A DNA stretch of 64,000 bases from Massilia sp. R2A-15 (GCF_030704305.1 NZ_CP131935.1:4898001-4962000); one strand, 5' to 3'. Counted from the stretch's first letter, positions 16,384 through 26,010 are shown. Numbers and translations are program-made. The notes: generated by a model from the sequence alone, not told the origin.

Positions 16384-17571
16384 ATGAATACGACGATTGC
16401 TTTAGGCGCGGAGCAGGCTGCTCGCATCGCTGACGGTGTTTATTTGCTGCGGCAAGCGAATCGCTGGGATGTCATCAAATCGCGAGGGCAAAAAGGGATC
16501 AATGACAGCTTGAAAATCAGCGGACAGTTTTCGATGGAGTCGAGCAATCGATTCGGCGGGAGCAGCGGCGGGAATCTTTCTCGAAGTGAATCAGGATTTG
16601 GATATATCGCTGAGGGGGTGGAAGACAGGAAGCATGAGTTGCTCATCGGCATAAGGGGCACCATCACTGGTGCGGACTGGGTGACCGATTTTCAACAAAC
16701 TTTGCATCGGGGCCCGTCGGGTTTTGCGGTTCATCGCGGATTCCTGCGGACATTCGATTCTTTCGAGCCGGCGCTGCGCGACTACCTTCGGAAGGCGCAC
16801 AAGAATCCGACCATCGTTCACATCGTTGGGCATAGCCTTGGCGGCGCCTTAGCCACGATCACGGCGGATTATCTGAGAGTCCGCGGCCTGGCTGTGAAGC
16901 TGTACACATTTGGTTCGCCGCGGGTTGGCGTTGATAGCTTCAGCGAGCAGCTAAGCAACCAGGTCGGGGCCGAGAACATGTTCAGGGTCAGCAATCAGTC
17001 CGATCCAGTAACGATGTTGCCAATCTTCCCGTTCATTCATGTCCCGAATAATTCAGCTCAGTACATGATTCCCAGCTGGGGCGGTGTCAATTTTTGCAAT
17101 CATTTCCTCGAGCGCTACATTGAAAGTTGTAGTCGGAAAGACTGGAAGAATTTGGAGGCGCGGGTGAACGGTTCTTGGTCAGAACAGGCGATGGCGTGGC
17201 TCGAATCGGCGAGCGCGAGCGGAGGCGCGGTTCAAATTTATTCGGCCAAGGCGCTGTGGATGATCATGAAATGCCTGAATCACATCTTGCGAAGTGCGGC
17301 TGGGGATACCTATGTTGCGGCAGGCGAGACGATCATGGGTTTCGCCACAGTCGTCGATCACCTGACGATGATTCTCCATCGGGGAATATTGGAATCGCAA
17401 AAAATAAAGAATAGCGCCACAAAGTTGATTTCAGTGATCATGAAGTTCCTTGGGCGAAATTTTGTGGCCGGCACTAACTTGACTGTAAGTTTTATCCGCT
17501 GGGTCCTCGACCTGCTATTTAGAGCGCTCTCAACAATGGCGTACCAGGCACTACGCCTCGCTAACATGTAA
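16384..17571 (+). CDS. class 3 lipase-like putative T6SS phospholipase effector
   Basis: 395-residue alpha/beta hydrolase of the class 3 lipase type. The nucleophile elbow G-H-S-L-G-G is at 149-154 (Ser151), the likely acid is Asp207 in N-Q-S-D-P-V, and the likely base His240 in F-C-N-H-F. The N-terminal strand L-L-I-G-I-R-G-T-I-T-G-A-D-W-V-T-D is typical of Lipase_3. After about residue 265 there is a tail of some 130 residues with several hydrophobic stretches (such as L-W-M-I-M near 298 and V-L-D-L-L-F near 374), which may help membrane contact. No N-terminal signal peptide, as expected for T6SS cargo. It precedes a PAAR-like gene and vgrG; delivery on that spike is inference. Confidence 0.8.
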   Translation: MNTTIALGAEQAARIADGVYLLRQANRWDVIKSRGQKGINDSLKISGQFSMESSNRFGGSSGGNLSRSESGFGYIAEGVEDRKHELLIGIRGTITGADWVTDFQQTLHRGPSGFAVHRGFLRTFDSFEPALRDYLRKAHKNPTIVHIVGHSLGGALATITADYLRVRGLAVKLYTFGSPRVGVDSFSEQLSNQVGAENMFRVSNQSDPVTMLPIFPFIHVPNNSAQYMIPSWGGVNFCNHFLERYIESCSRKDWKNLEARVNGSWSEQAMAWLESASASGGAVQIYSAKALWMIMKCLNHILRSAAGDTYVAAGETIMGFATVVDHLTMILHRGILESQKIKNSATKLISVIMKFLGRNFVAGTNLTVSFIRWVLDLLFRALSTMAYQALRLANM

Positions 17572-17586
17572 GCGAGGGGATGAGCC

Positions 17587-17976
17587 ATGCCAAGCCAAGT
17601 ATCCATGGGTGCGACGACCAACTGCACGTTCGGCGCCGCGCCCTCCAAGCTGATCGTCCTGCCGAAGAACCTGGTGCTATGCGAAGGACCGCCAGCCGCC
17701 AACATCATGGACCACATCCCGATCGTCAATATCGCGCCATTCGGCATGTGCAGCTCGCTGGCCAATCCGGCGGTCGCCGGCGCCACTGCCGCCGCGATGG
17801 GCGTGCTGACCCCAATGCCCTGCCTTCCAGTCACGCCCGCGCCATGGGCGCCGGGAGCGCCGACCGTCCTGATCGCGAACGCGCCCGCGCTCGACAACGT
17901 TTCCAAATGCATGTGCAACTGGGGCGGAGTAATCGGTATTACCGAGCCGGCGACGACGAAGTCGATGATCCCCTGA
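17587..17976 (+). CDS. PAAR-like protein (DUF4280 type), T6SS spike tip/adaptor
   Basis: 129-residue protein with the DUF4280 pattern: F-G-M-C-S-S-L-A-N-P-A-V-A-G-A-T-A-A-A (about 56-74), G-V-L-T-P-M-P-C-x-P-V-T, P-W-x-P-G-A-P and the end motif S-K-C-M-C-N-W-G-G-V-I. DUF4280 proteins are PAAR-like tips that sharpen VgrG and carry effectors. The conserved cysteines may bind metal at the tip. AGCGAGGGG lies a few bases before the ATG. The downstream Rhs protein has no PAAR domain of its own, so this protein is the natural tip or adaptor for the lipase, the Rhs toxin or both. Confidence 0.85.
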   Translation: MPSQVSMGATTNCTFGAAPSKLIVLPKNLVLCEGPPAANIMDHIPIVNIAPFGMCSSLANPAVAGATAAAMGVLTPMPCLPVTPAPWAPGAPTVLIANAPALDNVSKCMCNWGGVIGITEPATTKSMIP

Positions 17977-18027
17977 TGTCCGCAACACGACACGCCCAAA
18001 GCCAGCTTAGAAAGAAGGAAAGCGACA

Positions 18028-19929
18028 ATGCCAATCACCCAAACAAACCGGCAGATTTCAGTGAAGGGGCCGCTGGCGCCGGACGTCCTGCTGTTTCGCA
18101 GCATGCGCGGTCACGACCGCCTGTCCGACCTGTCGGAGTATCGCGTCGAACTGCTAAGCGAAAAAAAGGACATCAAGTTTGGCGACGTGCTCGGCAAACC
18201 CATGACAATCGAGCTGAAATTGCAGGACGGCGGCGCGCGCGAATTTAACGGCATTGTGGCCGGCTTTTCGAGCACCGGTGGCTTCGGCAAATTCACCAGC
18301 TACCACGCGGTGCTCCGGCCATGGCTTTGGTTGTTAAGCCGCTCGTCGGACTGCCGCATCTTTCAGGAAAAGAGTGTTCTCGACATCGTCAAGGATGTCT
18401 TCGAAAAGCCGGTGTACGCCGGCCTGCCTGATTTCAATGTGGGCTATTTGGAAAAGACCTACCCGACGCTCGAGTATTGCGTCCAGTACCGCGAGACCGA
18501 CCTGAATTTCGTGACGCGCCTGCTCGAACACGCCGGCATCTACTTCTATTTCAAGCACGCGAACGGCAAACACACGATGGTGCTGGCCGATTCGTACGGC
18601 GCCCATACGCCGGCTGCCGGATACGAATCGATTAAATTTGCCACCGACGGCCGCCGCGACGAATTCGGCGATGAGAGGATCTCCTCATGGGTGACTGCTG
18701 GCGAGATCCAGTCCGGCAGCTTCGAAATGAACGACTTCGATTTCGACAAGGCGTCCGCCAGCAGCAGCGGTGCGCTGACCGTCAAATCGAGCATCCCGGC
18801 CGCCTTCGACCAGCCCGAATACCAGCAGTACGATTACCCCGGTGGCTACCTGCTGGCCGCCAGCGGCCGTGATATCGCGGGCGCCCGCATGGAATCTTTG
18901 CACGGCCAGTGCGAGCAGAATACCGCCAGCAGTAATGCGCGCGGCCTGGTGGCGGGTGCGCTGTTCGGACTGACCGAGCATCCGGTCGAGTCGCTCAATC
19001 GCGACTACCTGCTGATCGATGTCGACTATCGCCTCGCTTCCGACGACTACGAGTCCACAGGCGGCTACGGCGCCGACAAGCTGTTCGAATGCTCGTTCCG
19101 GGCGATCGGCAAGGAGCATCGTTTCCATCCAATGCGCCGGGTGGCGAAGCCGCACGTGCAGGGCCCGCAGACGGCCATGGTGGTCGGCAAGGCGGGAGAG
19201 GAGATCTGGACCGATAAGTACGGGCGGGTGAAGGTGCAGTTCCATTGGGACCGCGTCGGAAAGAGCGACGAAAAGAGCTCGTGCTGGGTGCGCGTGTCGC
19301 AAAGCTGGGCCGGCAAAGCCTGGGGCGGCATGTTCGTGCCGCGCATCGGGATGGAGGTGATTGTCGAATTCCTCGAAGGTGATCCCGACCGGCCCCTGAT
19401 CACCGGCTGCGTCTACAACTCCGATTCGATGCCGCCATACGAGCTGCCCGCGCACCAGACCAGGTCGACGATGAAATCGAATTCGTCGAAGGGCGGCGTT
19501 GGCTTCAACGAGATTCGCTTCGAGGACAAGAAAGATGCGGAGGAAATCTTCATCCAGGCGCAGAAGGACTACAACCGCGTCGTCAAGCACGACGACACGC
19601 TGAAAGTCGGCTTCCTGGCCGACGAACCTGGCAGCCAGACCATCGAAATCAAGAAAGACCAGAAGCTCGAAGTAGGAAACGACCAGACGGTTCACATCAT
19701 CAAAAACCAAAAGGAGGATATCGACGGCACCCACGCCATGAAGATCGGGAAGACCAGCGTGATCGAAGCCGCCACGTCGATCGAACTGAAAGTGGGCGGC
19801 AGCTCGATCCTGATCGAGCCGGCCAAGATCACGTTGAAATCGACGCAGATCGCCATCGAAGGCAGCGCCACGGTCGAGGTCAAGGGCGCGATGGTGGAGA
19901 TCAAGGGCACGCCGGTGAAGATCAATTGA
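18028..19929 (+). CDS. vgrG: VgrG (TssI) spike protein
   Basis: 633-residue VgrG, the trimeric puncturing spike. The N-terminal gp27-like part (to about 380) contains L-S-x-Y-R-V-E-L-L-S and the Y-C-V-Q-Y-R-E-T-D-L-N-F-V-T-R-L-L-E-x-A-G-I-Y-F-Y-F block typical of VgrG/TssI. The gp5 OB-fold follows with W-T-D-K-Y-G-R-V-K-V-Q-F-H-W-D and W-V-R-V-S-Q-x-W-A-G-x-x-W-G-x-x-F-x-P-R-I-G-M-E-V. The C-terminal beta-helix needle is formed by short repeats (I-E-I-K-K-D, K-L-E-V-G-N-D, V-E-V-K-G-A, V-E-I-K-G-T). No enzymatic extension is seen, so toxin activity must come from the PAAR/Rhs/lipase partners. AAAGAAGGAAA lies before the ATG. Confidence 0.96.
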   Translation: MPITQTNRQISVKGPLAPDVLLFRSMRGHDRLSDLSEYRVELLSEKKDIKFGDVLGKPMTIELKLQDGGAREFNGIVAGFSSTGGFGKFTSYHAVLRPWLWLLSRSSDCRIFQEKSVLDIVKDVFEKPVYAGLPDFNVGYLEKTYPTLEYCVQYRETDLNFVTRLLEHAGIYFYFKHANGKHTMVLADSYGAHTPAAGYESIKFATDGRRDEFGDERISSWVTAGEIQSGSFEMNDFDFDKASASSSGALTVKSSIPAAFDQPEYQQYDYPGGYLLAASGRDIAGARMESLHGQCEQNTASSNARGLVAGALFGLTEHPVESLNRDYLLIDVDYRLASDDYESTGGYGADKLFECSFRAIGKEHRFHPMRRVAKPHVQGPQTAMVVGKAGEEIWTDKYGRVKVQFHWDRVGKSDEKSSCWVRVSQSWAGKAWGGMFVPRIGMEVIVEFLEGDPDRPLITGCVYNSDSMPPYELPAHQTRSTMKSNSSKGGVGFNEIRFEDKKDAEEIFIQAQKDYNRVVKHDDTLKVGFLADEPGSQTIEIKKDQKLEVGNDQTVHIIKNQKEDIDGTHAMKIGKTSVIEAATSIELKVGGSSILIEPAKITLKSTQIAIEGSATVEVKGAMVEIKGTPVKIN

Positions 19930-19948
19930 ACGGCGCGAGACGTCAGCC

Positions 19949-22900
19949 ATGAGCAACGACATCTTGGGCAGCAAGGCCAACCCGGGCTTGAGCGATGGGG
20001 GAACACATGCGCCCACGCTGCATCGGCCCGCGGGCGGCTTGTGCACGACCAGTCCTACCGAGACTGAATTGCATCACCATGCGCAGGAAGTGGCGAAGCG
20101 GCTGCATCATGCGCTCGATCGGGTGCAGATGGCGGCCAGTTGGGCCGATACCAATGGCGCGGTGGTCGCGCTGCTGGGCGAAAAATCGTTTACCGCCGGA
20201 GCCTTGGTCGGAATAGGCGAAAACATCGCCGGCAGTGTCTACGATCTCGGGCGACTCGCGATGGTGCTGGCTATGGCCGACGTGTATGAGAGCAGGCACG
20301 CCGAACATTTCTGGCAGCGCTTTATCAAAACCGCTGTCATTACCTTCGCAACACGCGGAATAAACGTGCTCGCGAGTGTGGCGTTTCCGGTTGAATTCGA
20401 ACGCAGGACCCGCACAGCGTTTGAGCAGCGCGAGATGTTGTCCTCCACTGTGAAATATGCATTCGAGCATCCTGGCGAAGTGTTTTCCAATCTCGGCGAC
20501 GAAGCCAAGAAATCCTACCAGCAGTTCAAGGACTACAGGGCCAGGCATACACTGGCCGGCGAGTTCCACGCCGGTGTGCTGTTCGGTGCACTTCTGCTCG
20601 ATGTGCTCATGGTCCTTGATGGCGCCGCGGCGGTCGCCAAGCTTGCCGGGAAAATCCCCGGCCTGCTGGAAGTGTTGAAAGGACTGCGGCGCACGGTGCG
20701 TCCGGTGGCGGAAGCGGGCGGGAAGGCTGGTGCCGAAGCAGCCGGCAGGGCCGCCGCCGAGGCGTCGGAAGCGCGGCGCCCAGGGTCCGCGCGCGGCGGC
20801 GGTGGCAAGGGGCGCGAGCCGGGGCCGAATGGCGAGCCGGAGAAAGCGCCCGAGGGAAAAGCGCGCAAGGACTGCGCCTGCGCCCTCGCCGGAAAACCGG
20901 TGGACGCCATCAACGGCTGCAAGCTCCTGATCGGCGAGATTGACCGCGACTTCAGCTTGCCGGCGCCGCTGGCTCTGGTGTGGCAGCGCAGCTACAGCTC
21001 CGACAATCCCGTGGTCGGCTTGCTGGGCCAGGGCTGGAGCCTGCCGATTTCGCTCGCGCTTGAATTTTCCGCCGGCGCGATCACGCTGCTCGACGCCCAG
21101 CACCGCGGCATCTCGTTTCCCTTGCTGCGCGTGGGCGAGTCGTTCTACTCGCGCCATGAACAGATCACGCTGTCCCGCATTGACGTGTTCACGTTCGAAC
21201 TGATCGACAAAGACTCAGACATCAACCGGTTCCTGCTCCCCGATCCGTCATCGACGCGCGCGCGGCTGGTCAGCAAGACTGACCGCAATGGCAACCGCAT
21301 CGGCATCGATTACGACGCGCGGCAGCTGCCGAGCCGGGTCATCGACAGCGCCGGGCGCACGCTGGTGCTCAGCGTGGACGCGCGGGGCAGGCTCACGGCC
21401 GTCATCGACTTGCGCGAGGAGGGCGGGCAACCGGTCGTACTGGTGCATTACGAGTACAACGCCGCGGGCGACTTGGTACAGGTGCGCAACCGCGCCGGCG
21501 AAGTCACGCGCGAGTTCGCGTACAAGAACCACATCATGGTCATGCACGCGCAGCCGGGCGGGCTGATATCGGAATACGAATACAACGAATATTTTCCGCA
21601 TGGCCGGGTGATGCGCAACTTTACCAACACCGGCCAGTCGTGGCGGTTTGTGTACGCCGCGCGCCAGACGCTCGTGACCGACAATCTCGGGCGCAAGGTG
21701 TACTACCGTTTCGACGCCGAGCGGCGCTACCTCGGGATGACCAACGCGATGGGCGGCAAGGAGGTGCGCGAGCTGGACGCTTTCGGCAACCTGACCGCAC
21801 TGACCGACGCCAGCGGAAGAACCGAGCGCTTTCAGTACGATCATCGCAGCCGTGTGACCCGCATCGAGGCGGCCGACGGAGCGGTCACGCGCATCATCTA
21901 CGATCTGCGCTTCGACAAGCCGGTGAGCGTTACCGATGCGATGGGCGGCGTCACGACGCTGCGCTATGACGGCAATGCCAACCTGACCGACGTGATCGAC
22001 GCGCTCGGCCAGCGTACGCAATATCGCTACGATGGACGCGGTTTGCCGGTGGAGGTGGTCGATGCGCGCGGGGGAAGCAAGCGGCTCGCATACAACCCGG
22101 GCGGCCAGCTGACGGAGCACACCGACTGCTCTGGCCAGAGTACGAAGTTCGAGCACGACGCCGACGGCAACCTGGCGCGCGTGCGCGATGCGCTGGGCAA
22201 CGTCACGGCCTACGAGTACGACCTCGCTGGCAGGCTGACTGAGGCCCGCTATCCCGATGGCGGCAGTGAAGCGTTCGAATACGATGCGCTCGGACGCCTC
22301 ACCGCCCACATCGACGCCGCCGGCCACCGGACCCGCTATGCGTTCGATGCGGAAGGGCGCCTGCTCGAACGCACCAATGCGCTGGGCGGCCAGCTCGCCT
22401 ATCACTACGACGGCGCCAAGCGGCTGGCCGAACTGGTGAACGAGAACGGCGCGGTGTACGCGTTTGCATATGATGCGCTCGACCGGCTGACCCAGGAAAC
22501 CGGGTTCGACACGCGCACCACCCGATATCGCTATGACCCAGCGGGCTTGCCGCTCGCGAAGACGGAACTCGGAGAGATTGGCCGGCCAGGCAACCCGATC
22601 GACACGGTCTACCGTCGTGATGCTGCAGGCCGCCTGAAAGAAAAAGTCGTCACCGCCGGGACCGAGGTGCTGTCCACGCGCTTCCGTTACGACCTGCTGG
22701 GACGGCTGACCGAAGGCGCCAACGCCACCGCCACGGTGGAATTGGAGTATGACGCCATTGGCCAGTTGATCGCTGAAACTAGCAGGGCGCCGGCCTGCAT
22801 GACCCGGCTACGCCATCAGTACGACGTGCTGGGCAACCGGACCCAAACGATCCTGCCGGACGGGCGCGCGCTCAACCATCTGTTCTACGGGTCCGGCCAC

Positions 22901-24424
22901 CTTCATCAGATCAACCTGGACGGAGAGATTGTCAGCGACATCGAACGCGACGCCGCGCACCGGGAGATCCTGCGCACGCAAGGCGCGCTGACCAGCCGGT
23001 TCGATTACGACCCGGTGGGGCGCTTGACCGGGCAGGTAACGCGGCTGGATCGGATGCGTGCTGACGCGGGCCTTGCGGGCCAGCGCGACGCGTGGCAGGC
23101 GAGTGACGCTGCGCCATTCGAGCAGGCGGACGGACCGGAGCTGATCTCGCGGCGCTACCAGTACGACCGAAGCGGAAACCTGGTCGGGCTGGACGACCAG
23201 CGCTTCGGCCGTACCAACTACCGTTATGACGCCATTGGCCGAATCCTGGCGGCGAGCCAGCCCAACCTGGAAGAGACCTTCAGCTTCGACCCGGCCCACA
23301 ACCTGCTCGACCCGGCGGGCGCGAATGCTGGCGGCCGCGTAGTGGATAACCGCGTCACGGTATACGAGGACAAGCGCTACGCCTACGATACGCACGGCGA
23401 CCTGGTCGAAAAGAAGATCGGGCGCCATACGCGGATCGCGCTCGAATGGAACGCAGAGCATCAGCTCACGCGCTCCCACGTGACGCGCAACGCGCATGAG
23501 GACGTCCAGCTAGTGCAGCATACCGAGTACGGTTACGACCCCTTCGGCCGCCGCATTCTCAAGCACGATGCATTTGGCGAGACGCACTTTGCATGGGATG
23601 GCAACCGGTTGCTTTCAGAAACGCGTGGCAGCCATGAGCGCACATACCTATACGCGGGCAGGTCATTCGTGCCGCTAGCACAAGTGGATTCATCCAGAGA
23701 TGTGCCCCCGTTAGCGCTTGAAGCAGAGATTTTTCACTTCCATGTCGACCACATTGGTACTCCTCGCGAGTTGACCGACGCAGCGGGAAATCTTATATGG
23801 ACCTCATGCTTCAAAGCGTGGGGAAATGTGCTGATCGCCGATTCGCGCCACTGCAGTTCCAACCCACTCGCGCAATCGCATGCACAGCAGCTGAGGTATC
23901 AAGGACAGTACTTCGACCCCGAAACCGGACTGCATTACAATCGATTCCGATATTACGATCCCGACGTCGGTAGATTTGTTGCACAAGACCCTATTGGATT
24001 GTGGGGAGGTACAAATATTTATCAGTACGGGCCGAATCCATCCGGCTGGATCGATCCGCTCGGACTAGCGGGTGATCCTGCGACTGCTACGCATATCACC
24101 TACGTGGGAATAGACTCTGCCACAGGAAAACCATACGTTGGCTATGCCAGTATGCAAGGCGATCAGCTTGGACTCGAGGTATTGGAGCGTCGTTACTCTA
24201 ATGATTTCTCACGATTCGCATCACCGCCCGACGTTATTTATCGCGGCTATGGCCAGGACGGCAAAGACATTGCGCGGGGGCTCGAACAACGGACATTTGA
24301 GCGATTCGGCGGTCAGGCCGGGACCGCTAATCTTCAAAACCCTGTTGGCGCAGGGAACGCGCGACACGATATATATCTTGATGCAGCCGATGAGCATCTG
24401 GCGGCGCAAGCATGTGTTTGTTAG
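19949..24424 (+). CDS. Rhs-family polymorphic toxin with C-terminal GIY-YIG-like domain
   Basis: 1491-residue Rhs protein. Residues 1 to about 310 form an N-terminal region with two long hydrophobic helices (about 70-110 and 205-245) but no PAAR motif. A DUF6531-type entry (G-K-P-V-D-A-I-N-G) follows, then many Y-D repeats building the Rhs cage (about 420-1260). The core ends at the cleavage signature R-Y-Y-D-P-D-V-G-R-F-V-A-Q-D-P-I-G-L and D-P-L-G-L (1369-1373). The remaining 118 residues are the variable toxin: T-Y-V-G-I-D...K-P-Y-V-G-Y-A-S recalls a GIY-YIG nuclease hairpin, followed by an R-G-L-E-Q-R-T-F-E-R-F-G-G helix with a candidate catalytic Glu. Base composition drops in the last 0.8 kb, as expected for an exchanged toxin tip. 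Probably T6SS-delivered with the upstream VgrG. Confidence 0.92.
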   Translation: MSNDILGSKANPGLSDGGTHAPTLHRPAGGLCTTSPTETELHHHAQEVAKRLHHALDRVQMAASWADTNGAVVALLGEKSFTAGALVGIGENIAGSVYDLGRLAMVLAMADVYESRHAEHFWQRFIKTAVITFATRGINVLASVAFPVEFERRTRTAFEQREMLSSTVKYAFEHPGEVFSNLGDEAKKSYQQFKDYRARHTLAGEFHAGVLFGALLLDVLMVLDGAAAVAKLAGKIPGLLEVLKGLRRTVRPVAEAGGKAGAEAAGRAAAEASEARRPGSARGGGGKGREPGPNGEPEKAPEGKARKDCACALAGKPVDAINGCKLLIGEIDRDFSLPAPLALVWQRSYSSDNPVVGLLGQGWSLPISLALEFSAGAITLLDAQHRGISFPLLRVGESFYSRHEQITLSRIDVFTFELIDKDSDINRFLLPDPSSTRARLVSKTDRNGNRIGIDYDARQLPSRVIDSAGRTLVLSVDARGRLTAVIDLREEGGQPVVLVHYEYNAAGDLVQVRNRAGEVTREFAYKNHIMVMHAQPGGLISEYEYNEYFPHGRVMRNFTNTGQSWRFVYAARQTLVTDNLGRKVYYRFDAERRYLGMTNAMGGKEVRELDAFGNLTALTDASGRTERFQYDHRSRVTRIEAADGAVTRIIYDLRFDKPVSVTDAMGGVTTLRYDGNANLTDVIDALGQRTQYRYDGRGLPVEVVDARGGSKRLAYNPGGQLTEHTDCSGQSTKFEHDADGNLARVRDALGNVTAYEYDLAGRLTEARYPDGGSEAFEYDALGRLTAHIDAAGHRTRYAFDAEGRLLERTNALGGQLAYHYDGAKRLAELVNENGAVYAFAYDALDRLTQETGFDTRTTRYRYDPAGLPLAKTELGEIGRPGNPIDTVYRRDAAGRLKEKVVTAGTEVLSTRFRYDLLGRLTEGANATATVELEYDAIGQLIAETSRAPACMTRLRHQYDVLGNRTQTILPDGRALNHLFYGSGHLHQINLDGEIVSDIERDAAHREILRTQGALTSRFDYDPVGRLTGQVTRLDRMRADAGLAGQRDAWQASDAAPFEQADGPELISRRYQYDRSGNLVGLDDQRFGRTNYRYDAIGRILAASQPNLEETFSFDPAHNLLDPAGANAGGRVVDNRVTVYEDKRYAYDTHGDLVEKKIGRHTRIALEWNAEHQLTRSHVTRNAHEDVQLVQHTEYGYDPFGRRILKHDAFGETHFAWDGNRLLSETRGSHERTYLYAGRSFVPLAQVDSSRDVPPLALEAEIFHFHVDHIGTPRELTDAAGNLIWTSCFKAWGNVLIADSRHCSSNPLAQSHAQQLRYQGQYFDPETGLHYNRFRYYDPDVGRFVAQDPIGLWGGTNIYQYGPNPSGWIDPLGLAGDPATATHITYVGIDSATGKPYVGYASMQGDQLGLEVLERRYSNDFSRFASPPDVIYRGYGQDGKDIARGLEQRTFERFGGQAGTANLQNPVGAGNARHDIYLDAADEHLAAQACVC

Positions 24425-24439
24425 TAAGGAGGCCGGGAA

Positions 24440-25027
24440 ATGGAAGATATTCAGCGAAAAACGGGCGATGTGGTCGTGATTAAGTTGGGCGCCCATCTTT
24501 TCACTTTGGCGCAGTTTTTAGCTAGCCCATCCATGCGGTTTTATGATATTTCCAACGCGACAGGTACATGGAAAAACATAGACCTAAATAAGTTCAATCC
24601 TCTGTTTAGCGTATTCGTGTCGAGAGAGGTTCTCCAAAATCTGGTTGTTGGAAGAGTTGATCAATCTTCGGTGATGGCGAGTATTGAGTTGGGCGAATCA
24701 CTTTGGATTAAGCCTCACCTCAATTTTGATGGGGGATTTGCTTTCCGCGGCGGAAATTTGATAGACATCGGACCGGATGGACGAATCGAGACGACCGAGG
24801 CGCCTGTAATCAAGGCAGATTTAAGCCTGCCGGAAGATCGTAAACTAATCGAAAAATACGAATTAACTAATATGTGGGGGGCTGAACCATTACGTGAACG
24901 CCTCGCCCGATATTTCGAAACGGGCATCAATCGGGACGATCTGAAGTTTGAAGTCTTCCCGGGGTTGTGGAGTGATCGTAAGAAATTGCGACCTCTCACA
25001 AGTCGGCTTCCGGTTCCGCTTCGCTAG
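24440..25027 (+). CDS. putative immunity protein (Imm26-like), copy 1
   Basis: 195-residue protein starting 15 bases after the Rhs stop, the canonical immunity position. AGGAGGCCGGGAA precedes the ATG. The N-terminus G-D-V-V-V-I-K-L-G-x-x-L-F-T-L-A-Q-F and M-R-F-Y-D-I-S recalls the Imm26 family of polymorphic-toxin immunity proteins. No signal peptide, so it would act in the cytoplasm, which fits a nuclease toxin. Its AT-rich composition contrasts with the T6SS core, suggesting it travelled with the toxin tip. A second, divergent protein of almost the same length follows. Confidence 0.72.
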   Translation: MEDIQRKTGDVVVIKLGAHLFTLAQFLASPSMRFYDISNATGTWKNIDLNKFNPLFSVFVSREVLQNLVVGRVDQSSVMASIELGESLWIKPHLNFDGGFAFRGGNLIDIGPDGRIETTEAPVIKADLSLPEDRKLIEKYELTNMWGAEPLRERLARYFETGINRDDLKFEVFPGLWSDRKKLRPLTSRLPVPLR

Positions 25028-25137
25028 CAAACGCTGTTTTTTTAAATGGTAGTGGTAGCCATGCCGAGTTTCGGAAATTCCTCTCCATGACGTGGGATGG
25101 GGCGTTCTCGAAATTAAATGCAAAAGTCAGGAAAATA

Positions 25138-25728
25138 ATGAGATTGTTATCCAAAAGCGTTAAGCCTGGTAACCTATTCTATATTCCGGCGATGAAAAAT
25201 AACATTGCGGGTTTCGTCATTTCGCGTTATATCGATCTCGTTCAGCCCAATGTGGGTTACCTTATTGAGGTTTTCGCCAAATTTTACACAGATCCGCCGA
25301 AAGCTATCGATGAGATTGACGCAAAACAACGCCTCTTTCGCCCAGTTATGTTCAGCATGTATTTTAGTGAAATACCAAAATGGAAAATATTGTTTAGCGA
25401 TCCTGAGTACGGCAAAAGCCAGTCAGACTATGCGAATATTACGTTTGCCTTCCACGATGATCTTTGGATCGGCGGTCAGGGCGGAATTCGTCCCGATTCG
25501 CCTGAGCAGCTGCGGGACTTCGAAGAGTCAATTTGCTGGCGTACACATCATCTCATATTTAGAGTCAATGCGCATTTGGCGGGCTTGCTGGGTCCGAACG
25601 AGCGCTACGATTATCATCGCGTTCCGGCTAAATATCGAATAGATGATCCAGCCGGGATTCAAGAGGTGAGGGCGTTGGCAGCAGAAATCGACGAACGCTC
25701 AAAATCGTGGAAATTCAAGGAAACCTAA
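25138..25728 (+). CDS. putative immunity protein (Imm26-like), copy 2
   Basis: 196-residue protein resembling the previous one in length and N-terminal pattern: V-K-P-G-N-L-F-Y-I-P, then A-G-F-V-I-S-R-Y and later M-Y-F-S-E-I-P-K-W-K-I. I chose the ATG at 25138 because AGGA lies a few bases upstream and the length then matches copy 1; an ATG at 25087 is in frame but poorly supported. No signal peptide. It may be an orphan immunity gene left from an earlier toxin tip, or a duplicated and diverged partner of the current toxin. AT-rich like its neighbour. Confidence 0.65.
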   Translation: MRLLSKSVKPGNLFYIPAMKNNIAGFVISRYIDLVQPNVGYLIEVFAKFYTDPPKAIDEIDAKQRLFRPVMFSMYFSEIPKWKILFSDPEYGKSQSDYANITFAFHDDLWIGGQGGIRPDSPEQLRDFEESICWRTHHLIFRVNAHLAGLLGPNERYDYHRVPAKYRIDDPAGIQEVRALAAEIDERSKSWKFKET

Positions 25729-26010
25729 CAACGGACGTTCGACGATTCAAGCGCAAGGAGGGAGTGCGAGCGCACGAATTTTATTTTCAATGGCCAACGC
25801 CGGCGGGAAATTTACCTGGAATCAGCGGATGATCGCATCGCGACTCAATCCGGTCGGAGTGACACAAGTGAATGTGGCGTTTCACACGCGCGAAATTCTG
25901 AGAATGTCTTTGCATCAGTCCCTGCTGTTCGAAGAAAGAGGAATTTGGGAACGATGAGACCTCAAGTGACATACAAGGGATAATATGTTCTTATTGAAAA
26001 ATAAATATAT
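25729..26010. other. non-annotated AT-rich stretch, possible gene remnant
   Basis: No gene can be supported. A + strand frame running to a TGA near 25957 is open over about 70 codons and reads like protein (F-T-W-N-Q-R-M-I-A-S-R-L-N-P-V-G-V), but it lacks a start and ribosome site. A second frame on the same strand is also open, to a TAA near 25983. It could be the tail of a deleted toxin or immunity gene. An AT-rich run (25981-26010) precedes the next gene and may hold its promoter. Confidence 0.35.
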
